A stretch of DNA of 64,000 nt, taken from positions 124,001 to 188,000 of the forward strand of contig CAWZYM010000250.1 in the NCBI GenBank assembly GCA_963966185.1. Reading direction: 5' to 3'. The DNA comes from Rhabditoides inermis. Its lineage: Eukaryota > Nematoda > Chromadorea > Rhabditida > Rhabditidae. Within the stretch, counting starts at the first letter, position 1. Each line of letters opens with the position of its first letter. A model generated the notes under the pieces. That model had not been told where the DNA came from. It was given only the letters and a program-made list of their open reading frames with translations, and searched no databases. Position numbers and translations under genes: made by a program. Below, one piece after another: positions 1 to 13,088 of this stretch.

Positions 1-273
1 AGGTTTTCAAATTGACAAAACTTTGCGTGACTGGTGCCCGCGAACTGATTCTTGCCAAGCGAGAGAGTTACCACTACGCTAGCTAGGTGTGGTGTCAGTT
101 TTGCGAATAGGACCTGTGAACGTGAGAAGAAATGTTCACAAGTCCAATAGTTTAGGCTACTGTAAAACTATTGAACAACATAATGTTTTTGACGAGAAAT
201 GTTGAGCAGAGCGCGAACGGAATATAGAAAGAGAGAGAGAGAGAGATGTGTATGTGTGTGGTGTGCAGGTCAG
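1..273 (+). other. Region upstream of the FERM-PDZ gene
   Basis: No coding exon was recognised here. A GA tract at about 226-246 is followed by TG-rich sequence and a 3' splice-site-like gtgtgcag ending at 268, so a 5' non-coding or earlier coding exon may lie to the left, partly outside the window. Confidence 0.4.
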
Positions 274-1050
274 ATGGCTCGCAACCAGCTCAAGGGCCGC
301 GACCCGTCCTCTCTCATCCAGGAGATCTACTTCGAGATCATGGGCGACGAGGAGGAGAACCAGGCACGCTTTTCATACTTACCATTTCATCTGTTTCTGT
401 CTTTCACGCCCTGGGTTCTTGAGCAACAAAAAAGTCTCATCAAAACTCTTCACTTTATTCGATACTTCTTTCTTTTTCACATTTGTCTTTCCACTCTCAC
501 ACGTTGCGTATTGTATCACTTTATGCAACGTTATAATATTTACGAAATGTTCGTTATGATATTTCCTCGACACAATGAGTATTTGTGAGCAAGCGTCTCT
601 GGGCCTAGGAAGGCATAGTGAGCTGTGAAGAGAACTGTTCCTGTTGCAGCTTCCATCGGACGACGACTTCGACGAGGCGGCGGAGCTGGCGGCGGCCGGC
701 ATCGTCGGCATAGACGTGCGCACCCCGCCCGCACCCATACAGCCAGCACAACACAGCCCCGCTCCAAAGATCATCGTGCAGGTACGCACACGTTCCATTT
801 ATTTTACTATGTGTCAAAGAAGTGGTGTGTGTGACGTGGGAATGCGGAATTCTGAACAGTTTCTGGCTCTCATCCACGACATTAAACCCTTTGTTGTTGC
901 AGAACGACGATTCGGGGGAAGAGCTGCCGTCGGTGTACTCGGGTGGAAAGGCACCGCCGCCCATCCCACCCTCCAGGGCCAGCCATGTCAAGCGAGCGGT
1001 AGAGGTGGACAGTGCCAGTGACATCGCAGAGGACAGCAGCGAGGTCGGTC

Positions 1051-1090
<40 letters not shown>

Positions 1091-4000
1091 ATGCATGTTT
1101 TGAATGTGTGGAAGTATGTCCCATATCAGGATGAGTACGAGTCTTCGGACAGCGACCGCACGCCGTCCCCTCCCCCTGTCCGCCCTCCCGTGGTGCAGGC
1201 TAAGAAGGAGGAGCCGAAGCCCGACCCTCCCCAAGTGATCGAACCGCCCAAGTCCGCGCTTGCCGTCGTCATTCTGGAGACCGCGAAGACACCCGAGCCG
1301 CCCAAGAACGCGCCACCTGTCACACCCGAGGTGAGCCTCTATGACTCACAAACTACTCATGGCTATGTCCTACGGAAAATCGGTCACCATAGCTATGCGG
1401 GTTTGCGCCAGTTCCATGGTTCATGGCTTTATCCAAAGAGAAGTGTGTCGGAATGTGTTGGTTGAGGTGCCGCACTCAGCGCCTCCTCAGCCGGTTCCGA
1501 ACGGGCGGGTGAGCAGCAATCCATTCGACGACGATGAGGAGATGCACCACGGGGGCACGCTCAGTGGCAGGGATCCGTTCGAGCAGGTGGGAAGAGCGAA
1601 TGCAAACCTAACATTCATATCGTTCATTTTAAAGTAGCGGTCAGTCTCTTCAAACTACTTCATATTACCTTCAAACTACTCCCGATATGCCTTGCGATTT
1701 GCCTTGCGATTTGCCCTCGGATTACTTCAAACGACTTCAAACGACTTCGTATTACTTGCGATAGCCTTCAAACGCCTTCGAATTACTTCGAATTACTTCT
1801 GATATGTGTTTGAAGAGACTGACCGCACCTTAAAGATACAGGGGCCTATTCGATTTCCCCTGCCCGCTCATCGGTCATTTGCCGACGGCACGTGCGAGAG
1901 AATGCAAGAGAGCACGCGAAAAGAAGAGAGCGCAGAGTGGAGGGAATTGGAAAATACGCGTTCAGAGCTATCTGCTGATCGTTTCTGATCACTGCATGCA
2001 CGTAGAACATTGGATCAACCTGAGTTTGAATAACCGTTTCGAGACGCATTAATGATTCAAAATCGTCAGAAATAGGCCCCTGTATCTTTAATAAAAAAAA
2101 GGACATTGGAATTGATTCAATTGTAGTTATTGATGAATCTCGTTTCGGTAACGAACGAAATTTAGGTATCCGGAAAGCTTATGCTTCGCCGAAAAACGAT
2201 CTTATGCTTGTCGTGTTTCAGTACACGTCGACTCCTATCCAGAGTGGCGGCGGCGACCCGCGGCAATCGCTCTTCTCCTCTTCCTACAACTCGCCCTTCG
2301 ACGACCACAACAAACCCTCGCCCATCCACGCGCCAGTCGGCAGGCGGTTCTCCGAAGAGGTGCGTCAGTTCATTAAAAAGAGAGTCGTATTGATCAGTGA
2401 GTTAAGCATAACATTATTGTTCGTCAACATGGTTCACTTATCCGTCACACAGATCAATGATAGGTTAATATGCTTATAAAGATTGTCAGCTATGTACGAA
2501 GCGGCTTGGTTGCAGGAAGAGGACATTGTGCATCACACACACATCGACGAAGACGACGATATATTCACACCCATCAAGACAAAGAAGGACAGCAGCTACT
2601 TCGAGGTACGATCTCTTCTCACTCACTCTCACCCATTCGTACTGTTTTCGAGAATACAAATCGAAAAAAAACGCCATACTAATTTCATCTCTAGGACATC
2701 GTGGATCGTGATGGTAAGGAGGACAAGGGTGCGGACAGCCGGGGCCGGACGCCGGCTGGCAGCAGTACTGCCGACAGCGTCTCCCCAGCCAGCGCCCAGA
2801 ACGGACAGCATGGTGAGGCCAGCGACAGAACCCGAATGACAGCACTTCCACACGTTTTGCATGCTATTGAGCTCTTCCTTTGATTTGTTTGATACAACAC
2901 ACCACTTTCACTTGAGTCTGTCTGTAGCCTGCGACAGAACAAGAGTGCTTCCACCTCGCTTGCAGCTCGAAGCTTGATTACGTTGTTTAAGTCATCTGAA
3001 TGTCGTGTTATTTTCTGCGATTCCATTCGTTTTTCTTTAGTTTCTCCTCTCCCACAGATTCATTTTCCCACGTTATAATTAGAGACTATACGACGCTTTG
3101 ACTTGATAATATATATTGCCTCTAGGCGACTCAAATACGATATACACGAACATCGTTGATGTGATGATGTGGGTTGCAGCTTCGTCGGGCGCGTCTCGCG
3201 TCGGCGAGTGGGAGAGCCTGAGCGACGAAGAATTCCACTCAACACAGAGCAGTGAAAAGGTATGTATGTTCAACTTTTTGCTCTTACTCACATGTTCATA
3301 AAATATGATATCTTACCTTCATTGCTCTGAAATTCATATGATTTTTTTTGTTGTTTTCGCTTTGAAGAAGTAAAGTCTGCGAATCGCTGCGAACCACTTT
3401 TCCTGAAACGCTACAGTATTGCATTTTCGATGAAACCTCATGACAGGTGGTGGAGGAGAAGAAGAAGGTGGCGACGCACGTGCCTCGCTTCGCGAAAAAG
3501 GACGACTCGCTGTCTCGTATGCAGCGTCTGGAGTCGACGGAGAGCGACCGCGGCGGGGACGGCGGCGACACGCGGCGACACGTCGACGCCGTCGTCATAC
3601 ACGTACGTTTTTGAAAAATACATAAAAAAGTTTCTACTAATGATAGCGCAATATGTGAGATATCAAGATGTTTTTGTGTTGTTTTGTATTTTGTCATTTT
3701 TGTGAGTGTAATGTCCCCTCTCATTGTCCCACACTCGCTCGCTTCCCATTACGGGAGCAGTGCTCTTTTGTGTTTGCACATGAGAGACTCGGCGGTTGAC
3801 AGCTTACTGACAGTGATATCCCATGGAGCAAACATCGAGGATAGGGAGGGTATTGATTAGATGTAGCGAGAAGCTCGCACTAATAAATATGACTATATAT
3901 ACTATACAGTATACTATTCTATCACTGATCTCTGTCTGCATTTAATTCTGTCGTGGAACTTGCTGATGACAAGATGTCTTCCTGTTCTGGCATGCTCGAA

Positions 4001-4516
4001 TTAATCTATTTGGTTTCAGGAGCAGCCTCGCGACCGCGTGGAGTCGGCGGTGGACTCTATCGTGAAGGAGGAAGACGAGGAGGACTTGGACACTGCGTTC
4101 CGAAACGCCATCCAGGAGCGGAAGAACACTCGTGAGTAGTGTGTGGGCGGAAGTGAAGTGTGTGAACTTTGAACTGTTGTTTACTTCTTTTTCTAGTCGG
4201 TCACGTGGACGAGGCTCGAGCAGTCGCCGCCGCCGCCAGTGCCACCCTACCCGCACAGCTCAGCACGGGTACGTAGTCTAGCCATTCCACTCTCACCCGA
4301 CCACAACTTCATTTTTCATCCTGCTTGCTATCAGCCAGCGCGGCATCTTGTCTGGTCTGGGTGGTGCTATTGCATCGGTTTTGTGAATGATACGATAGAG
4401 TTAGCACGATGTTCTCATTGCAGACTCTCCGACTCGCTTCTCGCGGCGCAACTCGCTGCAGGCGAACCGCATCAGTGGCCGGCGCTCCAGCCGGAGCATG
4501 CGAGTGAGGAAGGTGA

Positions 4517-4564
<48 letters not shown>

Positions 4565-6092
4565 CTCTCTCTTTCTCTCTCTCCCTCTCTCGCTCTTTCT
4601 CTCTCAATCTCTCTCTCTCTCTCACTCACTCATCACTCACCATCTCATCTTCCAGACACGAGCAGTACCCGAGTTTATCGAGAAAGAGGTCTCTCCGTCG
4701 ATTCGCCTGAAGGCTCCCGTCACTAGAAAAGTGCGTTTTTTTTCTTTTGTCAAAAATATACACCGAGATTTGTGTGTCATACCATACTGTTGAGAGAGAT
4801 TTGTGTGTCATACAATACATTTGCACGGAACATGCTTATCGCATGTTCCGTGCAAATCAATAGTGTATCTGGATTGCAGAAGAAGATGTCTCTTCACCGC
4901 GTGGAGGACGCGGATGTGTGCGTGGAGTTGCTGAACGGACAGAGGGTCGAGGTCGGTGGGGGAGGGAATGTGATCTATCAGTTATTGCTTCCTTGTCAAT
5001 TCTCTACTCTCTGTAGTTATGCAATAATTGGTAAAACTGTCAGCTCGACGCATTCCATTTGCAGGTTGCGTGTCGGACGGACGCCATCGCCGCCGACATC
5101 TTCGGCCTGGTCGTCGCCCACACCAACATCAACGAGCACGTCTTCTTCGGAATCAGTGTCATGAGGGGTGCGTACTATACTGGTTTTGAGTGTTATCTGT
5201 TTTTTAAACATTGAGTTTCGAGTTTTCGTGTTGTGTATCGAGTTTACTCTTGAAGTATGTATTCGAATTATGAACAGTGGCACGGCCCGGATAGCTGCAC
5301 AGTCGAGAACGGTAAGGCCAACGACCGCGCCGCACACACGCGACGCTGAGTTCTTTTGCGAATTTGCCAGCAAGCGGTTGAGCGCGATAATTTCTCGCTT
5401 GAAATCGCTACGCACTCATTCACTCGCGGGGCAGCCTGCGCACCAGCCGCTCTCTCTCTGTTAGGCGCGCTGTGCAACTATCCGGGCCGTAAGTGGAATA
5501 TTCCTTGTTCTCATCTTCATGATAGGGTTTTTGTTTCTTGTCAACTACATTTTTCAATTCGTAATATTTGCATGTTTTACTTTTTCTTGCTACTACACTG
5601 GAAAAAAATGCCGCAAACAAAATTACACAAAAAAAACTAAAAAAAAACTTTTGCAGACGGCGAGCATTTCTTCTTGGATGAGCACCAGAAGTTGGAGAAG
5701 TTCGCACCTCCCGGCTGGAAGAACAACAAGCATACGAGACAGCAGTACACACTCTATCTACGCTTCCGATTCTACCCCCAACTGCTCGAGTTCTGCAAGT
5801 GGGTGACATCCTTCCCTTATCTCTCTCCTCGTTCTCACTTCTCTATAACTCTATAATAATGATTTATTCATACATTTTATGTTAATATGGTACAGCATGA
5901 TCCTATATACCTCTCTTCCTCTTTCCCTTCTCCTTTCTATTACTTTGGCCTTCATGATATTTTCGTTTTGCAGGACAGAGCCGACGATGCACGCTCTGTA
6001 CCTGCAGTGTCGGAGGGACATCCTGGACGGGAGAGTGCAGCCGGAAAGAGACGCGGCGTTCGAGATGGCAGCACTCGCGCTGCAGGTCCGCC

Positions 6093-6139
<47 letters not shown>

Positions 6140-9100
6140 GCCTCATTCTCATCTTCCAGGCCGAATTCGGCGACCGTCCGATCGCGGCTGTGCAGGACTA
6201 CTTCGATCCACAGCACTATCTGCCAGGGGTGAGGGGCCATACTCTACGATGCATTAGTTCATTTTCCAGCCAGCACGTTCGATTTGTTTCATATGTGTTT
6301 TTGTTAGCCTGCGACAGAACACACGTATAGTTTTTTCTCTCTCGGAAGTTGATACGTTTGAAGCGGGGACACAATTCTAAATGTGTTTTGTTTTCAGCGT
6401 TTCCTGGTGGGTGAGCCGAGCCAGCAGCGGAAGACTCTCTCCGAGCTCCACGGCCACTACTCAGGCACCAAGAGCCAGCACGCGGAGGCAAAGTTCATAC
6501 AGGCAAGACAGCTCTCTCTCTCTCCCCTCTCTTTCTTTTTGCTTTAACTTTGCTATCTGTATTCTATTTCACAATGCAAATTTGATGCAGTTGATTTATT
6601 CAATAGTTCTTGACTGGTGTGATCAATTATGGGTTGGTTCGACAGCTCTCACTAACCTCTGCATGTCTAGATCGCGCAGAACCAGCGCGACTTCGGTGCC
6701 CACCTGTACAGGGTGTATCGACGGAAGCCCACCGCCGGCACCGTCGGCTCGCCCCTCGATTCAGACACTGTGAGTACTCCTTCTGTATCTCACCATTCCC
6801 CCTTCTCTTTCATTACATTGTTTCATTCAGAGTCACAGTAAGAAGACACTATTTCTTCGTGTGTTTCCCGTAAAACATTGTAATGAACCTTGAGTGTGTT
6901 TGTGCAGTGTGTGTGACTGTGTCATTTGCAGGGCGCTGCTCTGTGGGTGTGCATCACCCCGCGGGGTATCTCCATCCACGAGGAACAGGGCTCCCGTCGC
7001 CTGCCCATCACAGCACACGAGTGGCCACACACACAGACACTGCAGGTCAACACCATTCTTTTCATCATAATCTGGCTCCACTGAAAGACTCATTTATTCA
7101 GAACCTGTTGAATGATGTTCATTTTTCCTTTTTATTATTATTACAAAACGGCGTAAGTAAAGAGGGATGAATCCGTGTACCTCAGCTTGGCAAGCAATAC
7201 TACTATGTTAGCAAATGTGTATGATGTTGGCCCTGCGAATAGTATTGTAAACGTAATATGGTTTTTTTGATAATCAATCTGTCTCTATTCAATTTACAAT
7301 TAGTTATTAGTATTACGAGTAAAAATGAGAAATTGTTGTTCTCCAGATAAAGTATCTCTTAAATCACTGCAGAAACGTAACGAGAAAAATAAAATAACAT
7401 TGCTATCTAATAATCTAATCGATATTCTTGTTGTCAGTTCGACAAGAAGAAGTTCGTGATTGTGGCGATCGAAGATGGGGGCCAGCTGAGGGAGAGCGTC
7501 TACTACACAGACCACCACAGCAAGTACGTTCCTTTTCTTGATATTTTAAATCGCTTATTCTTTTTTTCTATTGGTCAAATCCCATCATACCTGACAGATG
7601 ACAGATGTATGTTGATGTTGGCGTTTTGTCAGTCATTGTGTTTGTCTCCGAAGGAAAACCTAACGGAGATAGCAAGGTTTCTATATTTCATCGGTTGTTA
7701 TTTTCATGATAGGTGAATTCTTCTGGTTTATTCCTTTTTGCCACAGGAAACAGCGCCATTAAAACACACTTTCTCACGCATTACACGAAATGAATGTCAT
7801 CTGTGTTCCATTCATAAACAGAAGTCTATCAATGTCACCATGTGTCCACTGTTCAGGTGAGAGAAAAAAAACTGCAAACATCATCTCACAATCCGCTCAC
7901 CGTTACTGTCACCCTGCATTGTGCGTCATTTGTTTCTCGGGCTTCCCACCATATACTCTATCATCCTTCAGGTCGTGCTACTTTGTCAAGTTCTCGGCGT
8001 CGCAGCACCGCTTCATGATGAAGATGCGGCAGTGGAAGTCGACGCTGCGCTGCGAGAGCCGCATCGCAGCCCTCCCCGACGTCGCCATAGAGGGAAGAGG
8101 TGAGTGACACACAGTCGACGTGGAATTGTTTGTAGCCGGTCTATGAATTCGTGAGCGTGTTGTGTTCATATCTTTCATCAACAGGGTTGTGGTCGCGACG
8201 GTTGTGTGGTGGTTGTGGTTGTGAGTGTTGTGTTGCAGTGGCCGTAGAGTCGCCTGCTTCGGACGTGGAGTCTCTGTTCCCGCGGTACAAGCCCTCCGTG
8301 CACTCGTCTCCCCCGCACAGTCGGGCAGCCAGCCGGGATGAACATGTCAGCTCAGCCACCACTGCCAAGGTCATCGACACCAGTATAGCCAGCAGGGACA
8401 GAACCATCGAGGCAAACAACAACGACAGCCTGAGTGGTTAGTGGTTCGTCGCGTGTTGTTGAATGCTGATGTTTTTTGGTTCACTTGCATGCATCGACCC
8501 TCTCTATGTCAACTATAGATTCAGAATCGCTGGCGGAACGCTTGGAAGAGGCTTCCTTGCCCGAGGGCTCTTCTCGGTTCGTCGTCGAACTCGTCAAGGT
8601 GCCTCTCCCCTCTCGTTTTTGTTGTTGTAACATCCTGTTTCGTGGCTACTCCCCCTCTCTGCCTCTCTCCTCTCCCCTACCTATTACCTCTCTCAGGACC
8701 CGTCTGCCGGCCTGGGCCTCACCCTCGTCGACGGCACTCTCAAGGAGGTGGCCGGCGTGTACGTCAAGTCGGTCGTCGACAACGGCGCCGGACAGAGAAG
8801 CGTGAGTGCTCTGCTCATGTATACTCTCATTCTAATACGTATCAGTGTGATGGGATCACACAATCACTATCCACTCACATTCACCCCCACCATTGCAGGG
8901 TCTGTGCGTGGGCGATCGTCTGCTGTGTGTGAACGGCGCGTCTCTGGCGGGCGCCGACCGACACAGGGCAGTCGAGCTGGTCAGGGAGAGCGGACAGGTA
9001 AGCGATCGGATAGCACATTGTGGCACTAGATCTCATAACGTGTGTGTATAGAACGGATGCGATATGTTTCTCTAAAATTAGAAGAAAGCAAGGCAGGTAA

Positions 9101-9677
9101 TAATGGAATTGACAGCGCGCGTATGTTTCGCTGTTTTAGAAAGTTTTGTTTACACAATATATATAATTTGTAAAAGGATTGGTTCGTGAGTGAGACTTAT
9201 GTTGTTTGAGGTTGTCCGTCTGGAGGTGGCTCGCATAGATGCGGTGGCCGTATCGGCCCCGGCTGTCGACAGAACGAGTGCCAAGACGTCCTCCGCCTCC
9301 GCCGCCTCTGCCACCCCCAATGGAACACTACACCCACCGACGGAGAAGACCGTCAGTCATCCATCCACACTCACAAATACATATTCGATACATGCACATG
9401 ATGAGCATGATGCAAGAACACTTGGCATTGTTGTGCTTGCAGGGCCAGTCTCGCACTCCGCCCGCCCCACGCCGCGCGGCCAACAAGCGACAGAGGGCAG
9501 TGTCGGACTTCGGGGCAGTCGGAGACATGCTGCCAGCACTCAACACCGAGGAGGTGCTCGATATGAGGAAGATATCCGGGTGGGTACATGCAGTTGTCGA
9601 TCCACATTGAGATGAAGGGTATGCATGGAGAAGAGAGGGAGAGAGACGGAGGAAGACAGAAAGAGAGAAAGAGAGAA

Positions 9678-9709
<32 letters not shown>

Positions 9710-11587
9710 TCTTTGCAGCTTGCACCTTGGCGACTCTTCCGACGACGAGCGTGGCGAGTACCGTCTGCCCGCCTCCAACTCCATGTACAACTTCCACGAC
9801 GACGACGACGAGTCGCCCGTACACGCACCCGTACGTACCACACCACTACACTTTTTTTTAATTCACGTTTTTAGCACAGATTTTTTGATTCAATGTTTGA
9901 GCAGTGTGTTGTTCTCAACAGTAGTGAACATTCTCGTGTAGCTGCGGGAAGCTTGTGTGTCGTTTGTAGGCCCGTCCGGCACCTGCCCTCCTTGCCCAGA
10001 ATGAGCACGAGAGACAGCCTTCCGACGAGAGAGTGCATCTGGAGAAAAACCGCAAGAGGAGCTACAACTACCAGCGGTCAGCCTAGTTCTTCAAATGTTT
10101 TGCACTCCTCGCACTCCTCTGACTCGTTCAATCAGCCAATAATTTGATGAAACACTCTCATCTAATCATGTCATCAAATGAGCATTCGATGCATAGTGAC
10201 TGCACAATGACATCGTGGTACTCTGATGGTGCAAATCGTTGTATGGTGCCAAAAAGTTCGATTTTATGTGCTTCACAAATTTGTTTTCGTTAGAATCACA
10301 TATTGTTTTCAGCAAGTCGAACCTGGACTGGACGGATGAGTTGGAAGAAGTGGGAGAGGAGGAGGAGGAAGGGGAGGAGGAGGGCGAATGGGAGATGCTG
10401 GATGTGACCCTGCACAGAGAGGAGGCCGCAGCCAGTCTCGGCATTCAGATAGCCTCCACCCACGGAGAGTGCAGAGTCAAGGTGCGTTCACGAAATCACG
10501 AAATAGAAGGGATTGCATCGTTATATTGTAATAGACAGGTTCGGATTGGCGACTCTGCTACTTACAGATTTGAAAACATCTAAAAAGCTCAAAATGCACC
10601 ACAAATCGCGACTAGTGCTTGCAGTGCGCATTCGGGCAGTTGTTTTGAGATGTGGTTTATTGGGGCAGGGGGCAGTTCTCGTTGGTTTCTGGTTGGGAAA
10701 GTGAGGGAGTAGTCTCTGTTTGCAGGCAGTGACGGGCCAGCCGGCGTCTGTCGCCATCCCCGAGATCCGAGTGGGAGACGTGCTTCTGTCAGTGAACGGA
10801 AACATGACCAGCGGACGAAACCATCAGGTAGCCATTGACCCCTCTCTTCTTCATTTCCAAACACTGCTCGTGCCCACAATGTTTTAGGCGATTTTTGAGA
10901 AAACATGATATTATGCATGGCAAAGAAAATGGTTAAACGTTCAAAGTGCTCTCGTATGTATTGGATCCGTTTTTCAGGAAGTGGTGACTCTTCTGCGTGC
11001 GGCGGGCGAGGAGGTGCGGCTGAGACTGCGACGAGCTGCCGACGACGACACCATTCGAGTCACACTCAACAAACAGCCCGGACAGTCACTCGGTGGGTGG
11101 GAATGACTAGAGGCAACTGGACCGCCTATATATGCAGATGTGATACCTACGACTAATCAATAGGTTTTTATAAGTAAGATTGTGAACATTGTGATAAATG
11201 ATATGAGAATCAATATAATAATCGACTATGCAGGTCTGTCGCTAGCGAAGCGCACCGGAATGGACGGGATGTTCGTGCGATCGATCGGAATCGGATCGGT
11301 GGCTGAGGCGGACGGGCGGATAAAGGTGCGCGAAAGCATATATTTTATTATTTACTTACTCAAACATGGTAAGATGGTACAATTTGATTAAAACACACTG
11401 CACAAGATTCGATAGCAAGGGGGTTTTGAACGAGATCGTATCTCTGTCACTCATCCCCTCCATTCAGGTTGGCGACCGCATCTGGCGTCTGGACGGCGCC
11501 GACGCCAGCCAGATGGCCCCCGCTGCCATCGTCGAGAAACTCAAGACCGTCAACGGACCCGTACACATTGTCGTCAAGCGCTCCTGA
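274..11587 (+). CDS. FERM domain protein with three PDZ domains (FRMPD2/PTPN13-like, no phosphatase)
   Basis: About 37 exons splice in frame to roughly 1,400 residues. The first ATG (274, MARNQLKGRD) directly follows a splice-acceptor-like sequence, so the true start could be further left. Exons up to about 4730 encode an acidic, Pro/Ser-rich, probably disordered N-terminal half. A FERM domain is encoded by exons from about 4880 to 8101 (for example VCVELLNGQRVEV, YTLYLRFRFYP, QDYFDPQHYLPG). PDZ1 lies at about 8565-9240 (GLGLTLVDG, VGDRLLCVNG), PDZ2 at 10380-11030 (SLGIQIAS, VGDVLLSVNG) and PDZ3 at 11040-11584 (SLGLSLAKR, VGDRIWRLDG), and the protein ends soon after PDZ3 with VVKRS. FERM plus several PDZ domains is the layout of FRMPD2 and of the non-catalytic part of PTPN13, which are membrane-cortex scaffolds. 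No phosphatase domain follows, and no KIND domain was recognised. Two introns (donors at 364 and 6503) start with GC. The start of the exon ending at 3259 (3126 or 3180) is unresolved. Confidence 0.88.
1050..1089. repeat. (CT)n microsatellite just inside an intron
   Basis: A CT dinucleotide tract follows within a few bases of the splice donor at 1044 in the FERM-PDZ gene. Confidence 0.95.
1637..1826. mobile_element. Short element with 18-bp terminal inverted repeats and internal tandem repeats
   Basis: GCGGTCAGTCTCTTCAAA at 1637-1654 is exactly inverted at 1809-1826. The interior is a degenerate tandem array built on CTTCAAACTACTTC-like and TTGCGATTTGCC-like motifs. It lies in an intron of the FERM-PDZ gene, three bases from the next element. 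Confidence 0.7.
1830..2091. mobile_element. MITE family A, copy 1 (TTAA-flanked)
   Basis: Terminal inverted repeats AGATACAGGGGCCTATT / AATAGGCCCCTGTATCT are bounded by TTAA on both sides. No protein-coding capacity was seen. Other copies are at 55737-56049 and 62431-62776, with a degenerate one at 58507-58783. TTAA flanks resemble piggyBac-type target duplications, but the terminal bases are not the usual piggyBac ones, so the class is open. Confidence 0.8.
4519..4624. repeat. (CT)n microsatellite filling an intron
   Basis: The CT tract, with occasional interruptions, begins directly after the donor at 4513 and occupies most of the 143-base intron of the FERM-PDZ gene. Confidence 0.95.
5282..5490. 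mobile_element. MITE family B, copy 1
   Basis: A 209-bp element with terminal inverted repeats starting ACGGCCCGGATAG and ending CTATCCGGGCCGT, inside a FERM-PDZ intron. The core GAAATCGCTACGCACTCA is shared with elements at 47501-47767 and 58211-58400. No coding capacity was seen. Confidence 0.75.
6095..6140. repeat. (CT)n microsatellite in an intron
   Basis: A CT tract starts about ten bases after the donor at 6087 in the FERM-PDZ gene. Confidence 0.95.
9632..9709. repeat. (GA)n microsatellite before a splice acceptor
   Basis: A GA-rich tract ends a few bases before the acceptor at about 9718 in the FERM-PDZ gene. It has the opposite base composition to the CT tracts placed after donors. 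Confidence 0.95.
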
Positions 11588-12455
11588 ATGCTGATTTCGA
11601 GCCGCATCCCATGACCAAGGGGGCGTGACCCCAGTAGGCGTGTCTCCCCCCCCAGCTCACATTCACTTTTACTCTTGTGATCGGCGCGCGCCCGTGCCTT
11701 GCCAGCGTGCCTTTTTTGTCTGAATGTCTTTTCATTAATACCATGTTTGTCAATTTCTCTTTCTTCTCTTGTATGCAGGTTTGTAGTCGCACTCACTCAA
11801 TTATCGCGCACGCCCCCTTTCGCTCCGCCCAGTGCTACACTCCCATTGTATAGTATGCAATACCCAAATATGCTACTTATCCCATTTTCACCCCACACAG
11901 AAAGTTCTATTGTTTGTAGTTTTCACACAGAAAGATATGAAAACTAACACTCACACATCGCTCGAGCGTCCACAACGCATATTTATTATGTGAAGTAATA
12001 AATGTATACGTATATTTTATAAACATATTTATTTAAAATTTTGTTTTTTGATTGTTAAAAAAGAGTTATCGTTACAATATCAGTATGAATCTCAAAAAAT
12101 CGTGTTGCTGCTTCCTCAATTCTGATATGTTACCTCATTTTTTTGTGTTTTTCTCGGAGAGCGAAGTAGTTCAGACACACCACATCGATCCTATCTCAAG
12201 CACACAACCAGTCTTCACATGAACTTTTCACAACACCAACGCCTGCATTTGCCGCTCGTTGCCTTTTTTAAAAATTGTTTTTCCCTATGACATTTATTAT
12301 CGCCAAACATTCGCAATGTTTAAAATCATGTTTTTTGTTCAGAATAGTTACTCCTGATTATGCTATCCAAACTGTCTTACTTTCTTGGCCGAGTCATTGT
12401 TGTTTCTTATTGATTGTTCCGCATATCTAGTGTGTAAAATCTATTGCAGACATGT
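11588..12455. other. 3' UTR and downstream region of the FERM-PDZ gene
   Basis: No gene was recognised. Bases 11570-11913, which cover the stop codon and probable 3' UTR, have an inverted copy at 16123-16453. The remainder is AT-rich. Confidence 0.6.
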
Positions 12456-12833
12456 ATTCTCTTTCGAAAAGTACACGAGTAAAGAGGAGTGGTTTGTTTT
12501 GATCTAATTCAACAAAAGCACATGCATAAAATCTCTTCGCAGCTGACTAAAATTTCAAAACAAACCTGCTCTTTCGAACGATGTTTTAAAACTCTAATTG
12601 TTTTCTTGTTAGCATGTTGAGTTCAGGTATTAAGGATACTGTTAATCCCAACAAGTAACTTGCAACAAAATGTATGACACGATTATAGTGCATACTATAT
12701 TTTTCATCGATCAGAAAGAGCAGGTTTGTTTTGAAATTTTAGTCAGCTGCGAAGAGATTTTATGCATGTGCTTTTGTTGAATTAGATCAAAACAAACCAC
12801 TCCTCTTTACTCGTGTACTTTTCGAAAGAGAAT
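12456..12833. mobile_element. Foldback element family C, full copy
   Basis: Nearly perfect inverted arms of about 120 bp (12456-12575 and 12714-12833) surround a 138-bp centre. The arms contain the motif TCAACAAAAGCACATGCATA. A single arm recurs at 31892-32005, and a diverged pair with the same motif is at 60033-60229. No open reading frame of note. Confidence 0.85.
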
Positions 12834-13088
12834 GGATGTCCTTTTCTCAAATTTCGAAGAAATTGTTTTTCAGGTTGATGTGCCGAACATGTTATGTATA
12901 CATATTCGAAACTTTAGAAAACGTATCCTGAATATGGAAACGCACTGCTTTGTCGAATCGCTCGTGCGCCTGCCAATGCCAGTCTCTCATTGACACGCGC
13001 TATTTCGCGTCTCTCTCTCTTACCCACTCACTCCGCTCCGCACACTCCCCTCCCCCCACAGTTTTCGCGCCAAAACTGGGGCGGTGGC

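Noticed and set aside
199..588. 129-codon open frame at the left end
   Set aside because: It overlaps a GA tract and reads through the first FERM-PDZ exon in a different frame.
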